Counted from the first letter of the stretch, positions 1 through 8,145 are shown. The stretch: 64,000 nt of DNA from Haloferax prahovense DSM 18310 (GCF_000336815.1 NZ_AOLG01000014.1:86184-150183), one strand, 5' to 3'. Numbers and translations are program-made. The notes: generated from the letters alone by a model not told the origin.

Positions 1-18
1 GCGGCCCGCGGCCCGCGG

Positions 19-1050
19 TCAGTCGTCCACCGTGGACTGTTCCTGCAGACGGACGCAGAAGACCGCGCCCTCGCCGTCCTCGCGGTCTTCGACCCAGATG
101 GTGCCGTTGTACGACGAGATGACGTTGTCGGCGAAAAAGAGGCTGATACCCGTGCCGTGGTGCAGTTGGTCGTACTCCTCGCGGCCGAAGATGAGGTCCC
201 GGTGCTCCTCGGGGACCCCCGGGCCGTTGTCGGCGACGCGGACGATGACGAAGCCGCCGTCGCGGTCGGCCGAGACTTCGACCCGCGGCGTCTCCTTGTC
301 GTTGTGCATGACCGCGTTTTCGAGCAGACACTCGATGGCCTCGCCGAGGAGGTCGTCGCCGATGACCTCGACCTCGGGGAACGACCCGAACTCGAACTCG
401 GCGTCCGGGAACTCTATCATGGCGTCGACGATTTTGTTGTTCAACACCACGTCGAGGCGGACCGGGTGGTTGGACACGTCGTGGGAGCGTTCGAGGTGCT
501 CGCGGAGGTCGCGGGCGCGCTCGGACTTGTGGACGATTTCGAGGACCTTCTCCTGGACGAGGTCGAGTTCCTCCAGCGCCTGCTCGTCGTCGATTCGGCT
601 GGCGACCTGCTGGGTGTAGCCGTAGACGACGTTGAGTTCGTTCCGGAGGTCGTGCCGGAGGAGGCGGTTGAGCACCTCCGAGGCGTTCTCGTAGCGGCGC
701 TGTTTGGTCGTGTCGACGAAGAAGGCGAGAAACCCCTCCACGTCGCCGTCGACGACCATCGGGCTGGCGAACCCCTGTCCGTAGACGACCTGCTGGTCTT
801 TCCGCCGCGCCATGAACTCCCCGGACCACGTCTCGCCGGCGATCATCTGCTCGACGATTTCGTAGTATATCTCCTCGTCGGCGGCGATGAGTCCGACCGA
901 CTCGCCGACGATGTCGTCGTAGTCGTAGCCGAGGAACTCCAATCCGGCGTCGTTAATGTCACGAAAAGCGAAATTCGTATCCGCAATCAACATGGGGATA
1001 TCCGCACTTCGGAAAGCCTCGCGATACAGTTCCGGGTCGGTATCCTCCAT
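19..1050 (-). CDS. PAS-domain sensor histidine kinase
   Basis: Probable cytoplasmic two-component sensor kinase of 343 residues; no transmembrane segment is visible. Residues about 10-118 look like one PAS domain. The phosphoacceptor helix follows, with the H-box RHDLRNELN (His133), the form usual in haloarchaeal kinases. The C-terminal ATPase domain has an N-box (ECLLENAVMHND), a G1 box (ADNGPGVP) and a G2 box (GTGISLFFADNVI). The ligand sensed by the PAS domain cannot be read from sequence. No response-regulator gene lies in the window, as is common for orphan haloarchaeal kinases. Family assignment is firm; the signal is unknown. Confidence 0.9.
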   Translation of the reverse strand: MEDTDPELYREAFRSADIPMLIADTNFAFRDINDAGLEFLGYDYDDIVGESVGLIAADEEIYYEIVEQMIAGETWSGEFMARRKDQQVVYGQGFASPMVVDGDVEGFLAFFVDTTKQRRYENASEVLNRLLRHDLRNELNVVYGYTQQVASRIDDEQALEELDLVQEKVLEIVHKSERARDLREHLERSHDVSNHPVRLDVVLNNKIVDAMIEFPDAEFEFGSFPEVEVIGDDLLGEAIECLLENAVMHNDKETPRVEVSADRDGGFVIVRVADNGPGVPEEHRDLIFGREEYDQLHHGTGISLFFADNVISSYNGTIWVEDREDGEGAVFCVRLQEQSTVDD

Positions 1051-1169
1051 GTTCGGTCTGCAGAGATAATTCTACCACCAATACTTATTTTCGGCGGTCG
1101 TTTCACCACCGAAAATGTATCAGTTGTATTTCACTAACGGTGTTCGTTTATGCCTGGTTTATGACCCCT

Positions 1170-1883
1170 TTATGACTCGTCTCTGAGGTCGAACAGCCGT
1201 TGGTAATAGTGTGCGACGATGTCGATTGCGGAAGAAACATCGCGCTCGGGGCTCTCTCGGACCCACTCGTCGTGACGGGTGACGCCGACGACGAAATACT
1301 GTGCGAGGTTATCGACGGTTTCGCCGTCGGCCGAGGGGGCCATCCGTGCGACTTTGATGCGGTGGGCCCGCCGAGCGACGGTCTCCCAGCCGTCGACCTC
1401 CTGTCCGTGGAGTCGCCAAAATCGGGTGTGGAGCGTCGCGTATTCCGGGTTTATGTCGAGTTCGTCACAGACGGTACCGAGGAGTTCTCGAACGTCCCGC
1501 CACCGCGGGTCGTCGTTTATCGCGTCCGGCTCGGAGTCGTCGGGAACGGACGAGACGAACGCTCCGGGTGGGACGTCGTGTTCGAAGCAGGCCTCGAAGG
1601 CGTCTCGGTTTTCGATTTCGTCCTGGAGGAAGAGCGCGCGCATGAACAGTTCGCCGGCGCGCTCGGCGCGCTCGGCGGGAACGTCGGGAAACTCGGCGAC
1701 GAACGCCTCGGACATATGATGTACCGCACGCTCCGCGGCGGTCATCGCGGCGTCGAAGTCGCAGCTGAGAAGATGTGTCTCCCGCATATCCTGAAAGTGA
1801 AACCCTCGAAGTAGCGTCTCTGCAACCTCAAACGCTCGGGTTGAGGGGGCAGTAACGTCGAGGGTGGGGAGGTTCTCCGTCAT
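1170..1883 (-). CDS. Conserved hypothetical haloarchaeal protein
   Basis: A soluble acidic 237-residue protein with no family I can name. It is predicted to be largely helical, with no signal peptide, membrane segment or metal-binding cysteine cluster. The start MTENLPTLDV is the first in-frame ATG after a stop-rich, AT-richer upstream stretch. Codon use matches the neighbours. It lies between the sensor kinase (117 bases downstream on the same strand) and the MscS-like gene (same strand, 106 bases upstream), with no clear operon link. No function is proposed. Confidence 0.6.
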   Translation of the reverse strand: MTENLPTLDVTAPSTRAFEVAETLLRGFHFQDMRETHLLSCDFDAAMTAAERAVHHMSEAFVAEFPDVPAERAERAGELFMRALFLQDEIENRDAFEACFEHDVPPGAFVSSVPDDSEPDAINDDPRWRDVRELLGTVCDELDINPEYATLHTRFWRLHGQEVDGWETVARRAHRIKVARMAPSADGETVDNLAQYFVVGVTRHDEWVRESPERDVSSAIDIVAHYYQRLFDLRDES

Positions 1884-1989
1884 CGTCTTCAGGGGGAGCC
1901 GATATGAGACAATCTTCGGACCACTTCTAAACTGTTATGGTAACGGTATGACAAAATTTCCGAAAACATCAGTCGTCGAGATTGTTTAC

Positions 1990-2886
1990 CTATCGAACAC
2001 GGCCGACGCCCTTGTCGAGGACACGGGCATTCGGGATGACGAACTCAGTGTCCTCGGATTCGACGTGGGTGACGAACATATCGAGTTCCTGAACGACGCC
2101 GCTGACCTCGCCGACGACGATTTCATCGCCGATGCTGTACGGTTGGGTGAAAAGGAGGTACGTCCCCGCCGCGCCCGAGCGGAGTAGGTCGCGGAACGCG
2201 ACGGCACTGAGCACGATGAGCCCCAGCATGTACGACGCGAGGAGGACGATGAGCGCGAGCGTGGCGACGCCGACCTGCGAGAGCGCGACCAGCGTGGCGA
2301 GAAAGAAGACGGTGTATTTGGCGAGCGACGGGAGGACGTTCACCTGCGGGAGTTTGACCGCGCGGAACCGCTCGGCGACGAGGAGTTCGACCTTGTCGCC
2401 GACGACGACGCCGATGATGAGGACCAAGATGGCGATGAACAGTTGCGGCAGGATGGCGATAACGAGCCCCCAGAAGCGGTCTGCGTAGTTGACCCCGGCG
2501 AACGAGAGAGCGGCGAAGACGCTGATGCCGAGGACGAAATACCGCGTCAGCCACGACAGGATTTCGACCGTCGATGTCTCGAAGTCGCGGGCGGTCCGCT
2601 CGAAGGCGGTTCCCTCGATGGCCTCGGGGACGCCGACGCTGATGAGGAGTCGACGGACGAGCGTCCCCGCGACGTACGCGAGCACCAACCCGAGAAACAG
2701 GATAGCGAGCACGCCGAGAAACCGGAGCCCGACTATCCGGACGATGTCGTCGACGGCGCCGCCGACCGTCTGAAGCGGGGCGGCAGACTCGAACGTGAAT
2801 ACGGGCGCGGACGCGGATGCTGCTGTGGACGCTGGCTCGGGACCGGCCGACGAGTGGACGAGGGACGCCGAAACGGGCCCCGGCAT
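1990..2886 (-). CDS. MscS-like mechanosensitive channel / TM-helix repeat protein, coupled to dacZ
   Basis: A 298-residue integral membrane protein. After a Ser/Ala-rich N-terminus (about residues 1-40) come hydrophobic segments near 50-75, 110-135, 145-165 and 190-230. A beta-rich MscS-like domain follows (QPYSIGDEIVVGEVSGVVQELDMF and the VIPNARVL segment). The lineup SIGD...V.G..G.V..I....T....D....IPN is typical of the MscS middle domain. The ATG begins one base after the dacZ stop (TGA-G-ATG), so the two are almost certainly one transcript and translationally coupled. A role in osmotic response controlled by, or reporting to, c-di-AMP is inference from this coupling. Gating has not been shown here. 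Confidence 0.8.
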   Translation of the reverse strand: MPGPVSASLVHSSAGPEPASTAASASAPVFTFESAAPLQTVGGAVDDIVRIVGLRFLGVLAILFLGLVLAYVAGTLVRRLLISVGVPEAIEGTAFERTARDFETSTVEILSWLTRYFVLGISVFAALSFAGVNYADRFWGLVIAILPQLFIAILVLIIGVVVGDKVELLVAERFRAVKLPQVNVLPSLAKYTVFFLATLVALSQVGVATLALIVLLASYMLGLIVLSAVAFRDLLRSGAAGTYLLFTQPYSIGDEIVVGEVSGVVQELDMFVTHVESEDTEFVIPNARVLDKGVGRVR

Positions 2887-2887
2887 C

Positions 2888-3697
2888 TCAGTACGCCTCC
2901 GGGTCGATTTCGAGAATCATCTTGCCGCCTTTGAACGCCCGGACGAGTCCGTCGGACTCCGAGAGAACGATGGCGGTGGCGTTGGTGTCGCGGGTGATGG
3001 CGCCGCCGGCCATGTGCCGCGCGCCCAGCCCCTTCGGGATGTCGACGCCCTCCGCCGAGGGTTCGAGGTAGCGGTACGCCGAGACGATTTTCCCCGAGTC
3101 GGAGATGACGAACGCGCCGTCGAGCCGCGAGAACTCCTTGAGCATCACGTTGACGATGGGGTCGCCGACGTAGACGTGGGACTTCTCGAAGGGGTTGTAC
3201 GAAAGCGGCCGCGACTTGTTCATCACCTTCCCCGCGTCGCCGACGATGAACAACGCGCCGACGGGTTCGCCCTTCTGCCCCTTCTTACCCAGTTCGATGG
3301 CTACCTCGAACACGTCGCGGATGACGCCGGGGTCCGCCCGGGAGTTCGCAAAGAGGTCGTAGATTCCCGACCGCATGTTCTCCTCGACGCGAACCCGGAC
3401 GAGCGAGTCGAGGTCGCCGCCGAAGACACCGACGTTGCAGGCGATGGTATCTCCCGCTTCGACGATACTCTGTTCCATCGCGCCCTCGACGCCGAAGCGG
3501 ATGCGGTCCTTGACGTTCTGGAACTGGAGGGGCAGCTCCACGAACGTCTCGGCTTCGACCGTGTTCTCCGGCGCGATGACCACCGTCGGAACGTCCGTCT
3601 CAGCGAACTGCTCGTAGTGGGAGTGACTCGGCGTGAACAGAAACAGCCCATCGACGTCCGCCACGAGGTCGCCCAATAACTCGGATAACGCCGCCAT
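2888..3697 (-). CDS. dacZ: Diadenylate cyclase DacZ (c-di-AMP synthase)
   Basis: Makes cyclic di-AMP from two ATP. The start MAALSELLGD gives 269 residues, the usual size for archaeal DacZ. A TATA-like CTTTTTCTC lies about 29 bases upstream, so I reject the much longer open frame that runs on through the globin gene. The N-terminal third (1-110) is the archaeal-specific domain. The C-terminal DAC domain has the DGA motif (residues 193-195, in LDGAFVISDSG) and the second motif GARHMAGGAI (RHM at 227-229), which differs from the bacterial RHRAA form. The DacZ family is known to make c-di-AMP in Haloferax. The stop abuts the MscS-like gene, suggesting osmotic signalling. Confidence 0.95.
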   Translation of the reverse strand: MAALSELLGDLVADVDGLFLFTPSHSHYEQFAETDVPTVVIAPENTVEAETFVELPLQFQNVKDRIRFGVEGAMEQSIVEAGDTIACNVGVFGGDLDSLVRVRVEENMRSGIYDLFANSRADPGVIRDVFEVAIELGKKGQKGEPVGALFIVGDAGKVMNKSRPLSYNPFEKSHVYVGDPIVNVMLKEFSRLDGAFVISDSGKIVSAYRYLEPSAEGVDIPKGLGARHMAGGAITRDTNATAIVLSESDGLVRAFKGGKMILEIDPEAY

Positions 3698-3813
3698 TGG
3701 TGGAGAGACACACCGGGTGAGAAAAAGGGTTGTGTCGCGTCTGACGCGTGGCGTGCGCGATTCGGCCGGTCGAAACCGGCGACTGATTCTCCCCGAATGG
3801 AGCCGAACGGAGC

Positions 3814-4176
3814 TTACTGCCCCAGAATCGGGGCTCTGAGCGCGGCGACTTCGTCGAGAATCGCATCGGCGTCTTCCGGGGCGACGCCGTTTTCGTCGAG
3901 CGCGGCCGCGAGGTGTTCGGCGATGGCGTCGAAGTCCTCGCCCGAGAGGTCGAGGTGGTCGTGGGCCGCCCGCATGTCGGCCCCGTCGTACTCGACGGGA
4001 CCGCCCGCGACGGCGCTGATGAACTTGACCTGATGGGCGCGCTGTTCGACCATGTCGATGTCGTCGAAGTAGTGCGCGACCGAGTCGTCGGCGAGGACGC
4101 GGTCGTAGAAGTCCGAGACGACTGCTTCGACGGCCTCGTGGCCGCCGAGGCGAGCGTAGAGTGACTGCGTAGGCAT
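3814..4176 (-). CDS. Group I truncated haemoglobin
   Basis: A 120-residue globin with the short two-over-two fold expected for trHbI. Visible marks are FYDRVLAD (B helix, Phe23/Tyr24), YF at 36-37, the E-helix Gln49 with Lys51-Phe52, the GGP turn at 58-60, and MRAAH with the probable proximal haem ligand His72. It probably binds O2 or NO, for scavenging or sensing. A TATA-like AAATATTACC about 30 bases before the ATG supports the start and a leaderless, monocistronic transcript. It lies upstream of dacZ on the same strand, with a separate promoter for dacZ. Confidence 0.88.
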   Translation of the reverse strand: MPTQSLYARLGGHEAVEAVVSDFYDRVLADDSVAHYFDDIDMVEQRAHQVKFISAVAGGPVEYDGADMRAAHDHLDLSGEDFDAIAEHLAAALDENGVAPEDADAILDEVAALRAPILGQ

Positions 4177-4349
4177 TCGTCGGGGAGTTGGACGGCTCGG
4201 TGGTAATATTTCCTCCGAACGTATTCGGGGTGTTTAAGCGTGGAGTACGGGACTGCGGCGGGATGAGAGGGCGTTCTGTTTGAATCCCCCGCGTCTGGGT
4301 GGCCCCACAAGAGGTTTGACAGCCTGTTGTGATGTTGGTGATTAGAGAG

Positions 4350-4805
4350 ATGCGTAACTCGACCTCTGTCGTGCTAACGGCTCTTCTGATTATTCTCGCG
4401 GGGTGCTCGGGAATCGGAGCCCGCGACACGACGACAGCCGAAACGACGTCTCCGTCCGCGGCGACCACACAGTCTCCGACTGAGTCGACCTCGACGCCCG
4501 AGCGGACGGGGGCGCTCACCGACCGGACACCCAAGACCCGACTGTCACTCTATCCAGAGGCCGGGTTTACAGGGCGCGTTGCTGTCGCAGTCGGCGGTGA
4601 AGAGGTGTTCAATGAGACGCTCTCCGACGACGGTGGAAACGGCGGCCTCGACCTGACCGACCAGTTGCAGCCGACCCGCCAGACGGTCTCCGTCGCGGTG
4701 AACGGAACGGTGCAGTGGGAACGGCCGGTCGGTACCACGGAGTCGTTCGAACTCACCGTCCTTGAAAACGGGAGTATCGAGGTCCGCGAGCACACAATTC
4801 GATGA
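4350..4805 (+). CDS. Small secreted lipoprotein, function unknown
   Basis: A 151-residue predicted lipoprotein. From the ATG at 4350 the N-terminus is MRNSTSVV, then a hydrophobic run ending in a lipobox (IILAGC; Cys19) and a Thr/Ser/Pro-rich linker to about residue 60. The C-terminal part is predicted beta-rich (TGRVAVAVGGEEVFNETL...), like a small Ig-like or carrier-type domain. In-frame starts at 4329 and 4332 would add charged residues before the signal and are less likely. It is probably anchored on the outer membrane face. No family recognised. Confidence 0.7.
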   Translation: MRNSTSVVLTALLIILAGCSGIGARDTTTAETTSPSAATTQSPTESTSTPERTGALTDRTPKTRLSLYPEAGFTGRVAVAVGGEEVFNETLSDDGGNGGLDLTDQLQPTRQTVSVAVNGTVQWERPVGTTESFELTVLENGSIEVREHTIR

Positions 4806-4915
4806 CGAAGGCTCGGGCCCCGGAGTGGCGGTCTATCTGCTGTTTTCGAACTCCCCACTCCCCCCACTCGCCACGGTCTCAACGCTATCAGCGACGACGA
4901 GTTTCAACAGAAAGC

Positions 4916-4936
4916 GCGCGGGACAGGGTTCGAACC
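4916..4936. repeat. 21-base direct copy of the tRNA-Leu 3' end (att-like)
   Basis: Positions 4916-4936 are identical to 5020-5040, the T-arm and acceptor 3' end of tRNA-Leu read on the + strand (starting GCGCGGGACAGGG and ending TTCGAACC). The copies are in the same orientation, 104 bases apart. No tRNA body adjoins the distal copy. Short duplications of a tRNA 3' end are the usual footprint of integrase target sites; the interval is far too short for an element, so a remnant or a processing-related duplication is more likely. Confidence 0.8.
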
Positions 4937-5018
4937 GGACCGAGACTCGCCGCGCTCGTCTCGTAGGGGTCGAACCCTTCTGCTTGCATACACGTCTCTC
5001 ACGGTGTTCGAGACGGTA

Positions 5019-5101
5019 TGCGCGGGACAGGGTTCGAACCTGCGAAGGTCTACACCACAGCGCCCTAAGCGCTGCGCCTTTGGCCACTTGGCTACCCGCG
5101 C
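5019..5101 (-). tRNA. tRNA-Leu (anticodon UAG)
   Basis: On the minus strand the 7-bp acceptor is GCGCGGG pairing with CCCGCGC, with discriminator A at 5019. The anticodon stem CAGCG/CGCUG closes a 7-base loop CUUAGGG, giving anticodon UAG (reads CUA, and probably other CUN). A long variable arm makes it class II, as expected for leucine. The T-arm is AGGUUCGAACCCU-like. No intron is seen and CCA is not encoded. A TATA-like element at 5148-5155 lies at the right distance for the promoter. Confidence 0.95.
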
Positions 5102-5147
5102 GCAGTCGGACGACGCTCGCCCTTCGACCGCACATTTCCCGCACCGA

Positions 5148-5155
5148 TATATAAA
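5148..5155. promoter_or_regulatory. TATA box, possibly bidirectional
   Basis: TATATAAA lies 46 bases upstream of the tRNA-Leu 5' end on the minus strand and 52 bases before the TFB-like gene on the plus strand. Its near-palindromic core could serve either or both. Orientation is inference. Confidence 0.5.
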
Positions 5156-5207
5156 CGTCACGAGGGCTCGCCGCGGGGATTATGCTCCCGCGGCCGCAAC
5201 GACGACC

Positions 5208-5516
5208 ATGTACAGCGCCCGAGACCAGCGAGACAATCAGGAGTGGCTGGCCCGCATCGACGCCGCCGCCGACGGCCTCGAACTCGGTAGCGAGGCCCGC
5301 TCGTACGCCTCGGACATGTTTCTCACGCAGTTGCCCGACGAGGACCGCTCGAAGAAGGCCGTCGCCGCCGCCAGCCTCTACGCCGGCGCGCTCATCGCCG
5401 GCGAGGAGCGCTCGCAGACCGCCGTCGCCGAGGCCATGGATGTGTCGCGGCTCAGCATCCAACAGCGCTGGAAGGACCTCCTGCGGGAGGCCGGCTTCCG
5501 ACCTCCGAGTTGGTAG
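5208..5516 (+). CDS. Orphan TFB-like cyclin-repeat protein
   Basis: A 102-residue protein resembling one C-terminal cyclin repeat of archaeal transcription factor B: SKKAVAAASLYAGALIAGEERSQTAVAEAMDVSRLSIQQRWKDLL aligns by eye with the second TFB repeat (helix-turn-helix reading TQSEV..V..IS..TIRNRYKELL in the full-length TFB at 12874-13872). It lacks the N-terminal zinc ribbon, the B-finger and the first cyclin repeat, so it cannot act as a complete TFB. It may bind DNA or modulate initiation. The start is the first ATG after the TATA-like element. It may be a free-standing regulator rather than a broken tfb gene, since the frame is intact. Confidence 0.7.
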   Translation: MYSARDQRDNQEWLARIDAAADGLELGSEARSYASDMFLTQLPDEDRSKKAVAAASLYAGALIAGEERSQTAVAEAMDVSRLSIQQRWKDLLREAGFRPPSW

Positions 5517-5520
5517 CCGG

Positions 5521-5727
5521 TCACTCCGAGGAGCGCGTCGGTGCCATCCGCCGGGTCAAGACCGCGTAGGTCACCGCGACGGCGAGGATCCCGGCGACGA
5601 GGCCGGCCGGGATACCGACGAAGAGCGAGAAGAAAATCCACCGAGCGGCCAGCTCGGTGACGGCGATGCCGACGAGGACCGCGGCGACGACGCCGACGGC
5701 GAAGCTGGCGAAAAGCGGGTGTCGCAT
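5521..5727 (-). CDS. Small two-helix membrane protein
   Basis: 68 residues, mostly hydrophobic, with two predicted transmembrane helices (about residues 7-27 and 32-57), joined by a short loop (LAARWIF) and ended by a basic/polar tail (TRRMAPTRSSE). A TATA-like TAGTTTTCAC lies about 30 bases upstream of the ATG. It is convergent with the TFB-like gene (4 bases between stops). Family unknown, probably haloarchaeal-specific. Confidence 0.65.
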   Translation of the reverse strand: MRHPLFASFAVGVVAAVLVGIAVTELAARWIFFSLFVGIPAGLVAGILAVAVTYAVLTRRMAPTRSSE

Positions 5728-5756
5728 GGGCGACGATACGACCGTGAGCGTGAAAA

Positions 5757-6257
5757 CTATTCGTCGCTCGGGGGCGTCCGACCGCGACCCTCGCGGTCGG
5801 GCGTGAGGTTGCCGTGGCGGTCTATCTCCCCGGAGACGATGCGGGTCGAGGAGATGCGCTCGCCGTCTTCGGCGGGGACGTGCTCGACGACCTCGATACG
5901 GAGGGGTTTGAGACCTTTCTCCTCTCGAATCTCGTTGACGCGCTCGCCGCCGCCCCGCGTCTCGGGCGAGACGATGAGGACGTCGAAGCCCTCCTCGGTC
6001 GCGATGCCGGTCGGTTTGTCGAGTTCGCGGACCTCGAACTCGCGGTCGTACTCCTCGGCGAGCGGTCGGAGTTCGGCTTCGAGGTCGGCCTTGCGGTCGT
6101 CGAAGGGCCGGACGTAGCGGTCGACGTGTCGCGTCTTCGGTGCGAGTTCGTCGCTCGTGAGTCCGACCGTGACATCACCCAATTCGAACGCTCGCTCGAA
6201 CAGCGCGAGGTGTCCATCGTGGACAGGGTCGAACGTCCCGCCCAGCGCGACGTGCAT
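5757..6257 (-). CDS. coaD: Archaeal phosphopantetheine adenylyltransferase
   Basis: Transfers AMP from ATP to 4'-phosphopantetheine in coenzyme A biosynthesis. The 166-residue protein starts with the nucleotidyltransferase signature GGTFDPVHDGH (residues 6-16, HxGH-like HDGH) and has the second motif ISSTRI near residue 139, the archaeal equivalent of ISSTxVR. It is the archaeal/eukaryotic type rather than the bacterial hexameric CoaD. A C-terminal charged tail (HGNLTPDREGRGRTPPSDE) is probably disordered. A TATA-like CTTAAGT lies about 27 bases before the ATG; a TTAGCCTAA palindrome sits just upstream of it. Confidence 0.93.
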   Translation of the reverse strand: MHVALGGTFDPVHDGHLALFERAFELGDVTVGLTSDELAPKTRHVDRYVRPFDDRKADLEAELRPLAEEYDREFEVRELDKPTGIATEEGFDVLIVSPETRGGGERVNEIREEKGLKPLRIEVVEHVPAEDGERISSTRIVSGEIDRHGNLTPDREGRGRTPPSDE

Positions 6258-6295
6258 ACTCTCGCGGTGGATGCGGCGCGACTTAAGCGGGTCGG

Positions 6296-6306
6296 GTTAG
6301 CCTAAC
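6296..6306. promoter_or_regulatory. Perfect palindrome GTTAGCCTAAC upstream of coaD
   Basis: GTTAG-C-CTAAC is an 11-base perfect inverted repeat, 39 bases before the coaD start and just upstream of its TATA-like element. It matches the core of the bacterial DtxR/IdeR box by recall. It could be an operator, or part of a terminator for the converging transcript from 6380-6844. Function is inference. Confidence 0.35.
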
Positions 6307-6379
6307 GGACCAGCACCCGCGGCGAGCGAAGGGCTCCCGAAATCGGGCGAGGCACCGCAGCAGCCGGCAGACCGCGGAG

Positions 6380-6844
6380 CTACTCCTCGCGGACCGTAAT
6401 CGTGACCGGTTCGGTCTCGTCGGTGCGGTCGGTTCCGAGGTGTCGGTCGAGGTTGAACACGGCGTTCAACTGCTCTTGCACCTGTCCGGAGACGCCCTTC
6501 ACGAGGTCGCTCGGCGCGATTGCGACGTACTCGTAGGGGTTGTTGCCCGCGCCGGAACTCTTCCGCTTGCGGCGCTCGACCGTCTCGTCGTCGGTGAGTT
6601 CGGCCAGCGCCTCCCGAACCGTACTGGGGTAGAGGCCGGTTCCCTCCGCGACTTCCTCGCTCGTCGAGTGGGGGTGCTGTCGGAGGTAGACGTAGATTCG
6701 CGCGCGGGTCTCCGTGTCGAGAATCCACGCGAGCAGGTCCACCAACCCATCGTCGAACTCGGAGACGGCGCAGTCGGCCGCGCCGCCCGAGTGTTCTTCG
6801 TCCGTCGACTCCGCGCTCCCCTCTGTGCTCTGGTCCGCAGACAT
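6380..6844 (-). CDS. Winged-helix transcriptional regulator
   Basis: A 154-residue probable DNA-binding protein. After an acidic low-complexity N-terminus (about 1-30) comes a helix-rich segment (LVDLLAWILDTETRARIYVYL) and a winged helix whose recognition region is STSEEVAEGTGLYPSTVREALAELT, then a basic wing (ERRKRKSSG). It resembles TrmB/ArsR-type haloarchaeal regulators. I choose ATG at 6844 over the one at 6865 because a TATA-like TTTTTTAGC lies about 34 bases upstream of it. The downstream gene on the same strand is coaD, 122 bases away with its own promoter-like signals, so co-transcription is uncertain. Confidence 0.75.
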   Translation of the reverse strand: MSADQSTEGSAESTDEEHSGGAADCAVSEFDDGLVDLLAWILDTETRARIYVYLRQHPHSTSEEVAEGTGLYPSTVREALAELTDDETVERRKRKSSGAGNNPYEYVAIAPSDLVKGVSGQVQEQLNAVFNLDRHLGTDRTDETEPVTITVREE

Positions 6845-6911
6845 TTGTGCTACGGCAAAGGTCAAAACTGGGGCGCTAAAAAATGTTTCCTGTCGGTCGT
6901 CGGCGTGCGAC

Positions 6912-7988
6912 TCAGTCCAGCGTCAAGTGTTCGCACAGGGCGTCGAGCCCGGACTCCCCGTGAATCCGTCGCTGGACGGCGGTGCCGGATTCGGCGTCGA
7001 GAAGCGACCGGAGGCCGTCGACGCCGAGGCGGTCGGTCTCGCTTTCGACGAACGATTCGAGGCTCACGACGCCCTCGGAATCCGGGGCGACGAAGTCGGT
7101 GTCTCGCCCGTAGCGGGTCGCGCGCCACTTGTTCTCGTCGAGGAGTTCCCGGCGGACCGTCGTTCCCGATTCGCCGGACTCGTAGCGGTCGGCGAGGTCC
7201 AAGACGAGCGCGTGGACGTACTCGACGAAGTCGGCGACGCGCTCGGGGTCGGTCTGGGCGTCGGGGGTGCGAATTTCGACCGTCCCGTGGCCCGTGTGGG
7301 GGCGCACGTCGTACCAGAGTTCGCCTCGGTCGTCTATCGAGCCGTACTCGACCATCCGGCGCTCGAAGCGCAGGAAGTCCTCGAAGTCGTCGAAGGCGGT
7401 CGGCATGCCGGTGTTCGGGAGGTTCTCGAACACCTTGGCGCGGGCGGAGGCGAGGCCGGTGTCGAAGCCGTTCCAGAAGGGGGAGTTCGCGGAGAGCGCG
7501 AGCAGGGGTGCGAGGTACCAGCGGAGTTCGTTGGCGACCCAGACGGCCTTGTCGGCGTCGTCGACGCCGACGTGGACGTGCAGGCCGGCGGTCGTATTCC
7601 GGTGTTGCGGGTACTGAATCCGGTCGAGTTGCGCCTGATACCGGGGCTTCGTCGCGTGGTCGAGTTCGCGCCACTTGGCGGCGGGGTGGAGCCCAGCCGC
7701 GGCGATGCGGTAGCCGTGGTCAGCGGCGTGGTCGACGAGCGCCTCGCGGACCGTCTCGACGGCCGCGCCGGCCTCGTCGGGGGCCTCGATGAGCGGCGTC
7801 TGCGTCTCGATAGTGAACTTGAACAGCTCGTGGTCGAGTCGTCCGGCGAGCGGTTCCGGAGGCTCCGGTCCGTAGACTAAGTCGTCGATACCCGAGGTGG
7901 GGCGGCCGTCGGCATCGACGATGTAGAATTCCTCTTCGACGCCGAGCGTCCCCATTCGGTCGAAGGCGTCCGCCGACCCTAGTTCCAT
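6912..7988 (-). CDS. gshA: Glutamate-cysteine ligase (gamma-glutamylcysteine synthetase)
   Basis: Joins glutamate and cysteine with ATP to give gamma-glutamylcysteine, the main low-molecular-weight thiol of haloarchaea in place of glutathione. At 358 residues it is the short carboxylate-amine ligase (GCS2/YbdK-like) type. Visible marks are [12 protein letters not shown] (residues 14-25), the [10 protein letters not shown] segment (HVHVG) and [12 protein letters not shown] near residue 230. A TATA-like TTTTTAATTC lies about 28 bases upstream of the ATG. GshA of this family has been characterised in Haloferax volcanii (established knowledge, recalled). No glutathione synthetase gene lies in the window. 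Confidence 0.92.
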   Translation of the reverse strand: MELGSADAFDRMGTLGVEEEFYIVDADGRPTSGIDDLVYGPEPPEPLAGRLDHELFKFTIETQTPLIEAPDEAGAAVETVREALVDHAADHGYRIAAAGLHPAAKWRELDHATKPRYQAQLDRIQYPQHRNTTAGLHVHVGVDDADKAVWVANELRWYLAPLLALSANSPFWNGFDTGLASARAKVFENLPNTGMPTAFDDFEDFLRFERRMVEYGSIDDRGELWYDVRPHTGHGTVEIRTPDAQTDPERVADFVEYVHALVLDLADRYESGESGTTVRRELLDENKWRATRYGRDTDFVAPDSEGVVSLESFVESETDRLGVDGLRSLLDAESGTAVQRRIHGESGLDALCEHLTLD

Positions 7989-8145
7989 CGCAACGGCGTA
8001 AGTTGCGCCGAATTAAAAACACCGTGGGAGCCGGCGAACGCGTCGCACGACCGCGGGCAAGCGAATCGGACGATAGTGACGGGCGAAAATCAGGTCTCTC
8101 GGAACGGTCGTCAGACGGAGCGATGACGGTGACGCCGCCGCCCGT

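Noticed and set aside
2888..4534. A 548-residue reading frame running through dacZ, the intergenic region and the globin on the minus strand
   Set aside because: Only the last 269 codons match DacZ; the upstream part is an Arg/Ser-rich out-of-frame shadow of the globin gene, and a promoter-like element lies before the internal ATG.
5019..5101. Integrated element at the tRNA-Leu
   Set aside because: Only 104 bases separate the duplicate ends and no integrase gene lies nearby.
4762..5154. Plus-strand 130-codon ORF over tRNA-Leu
   Set aside because: It reads through the tRNA and the duplicated 3' end; no coding signal.
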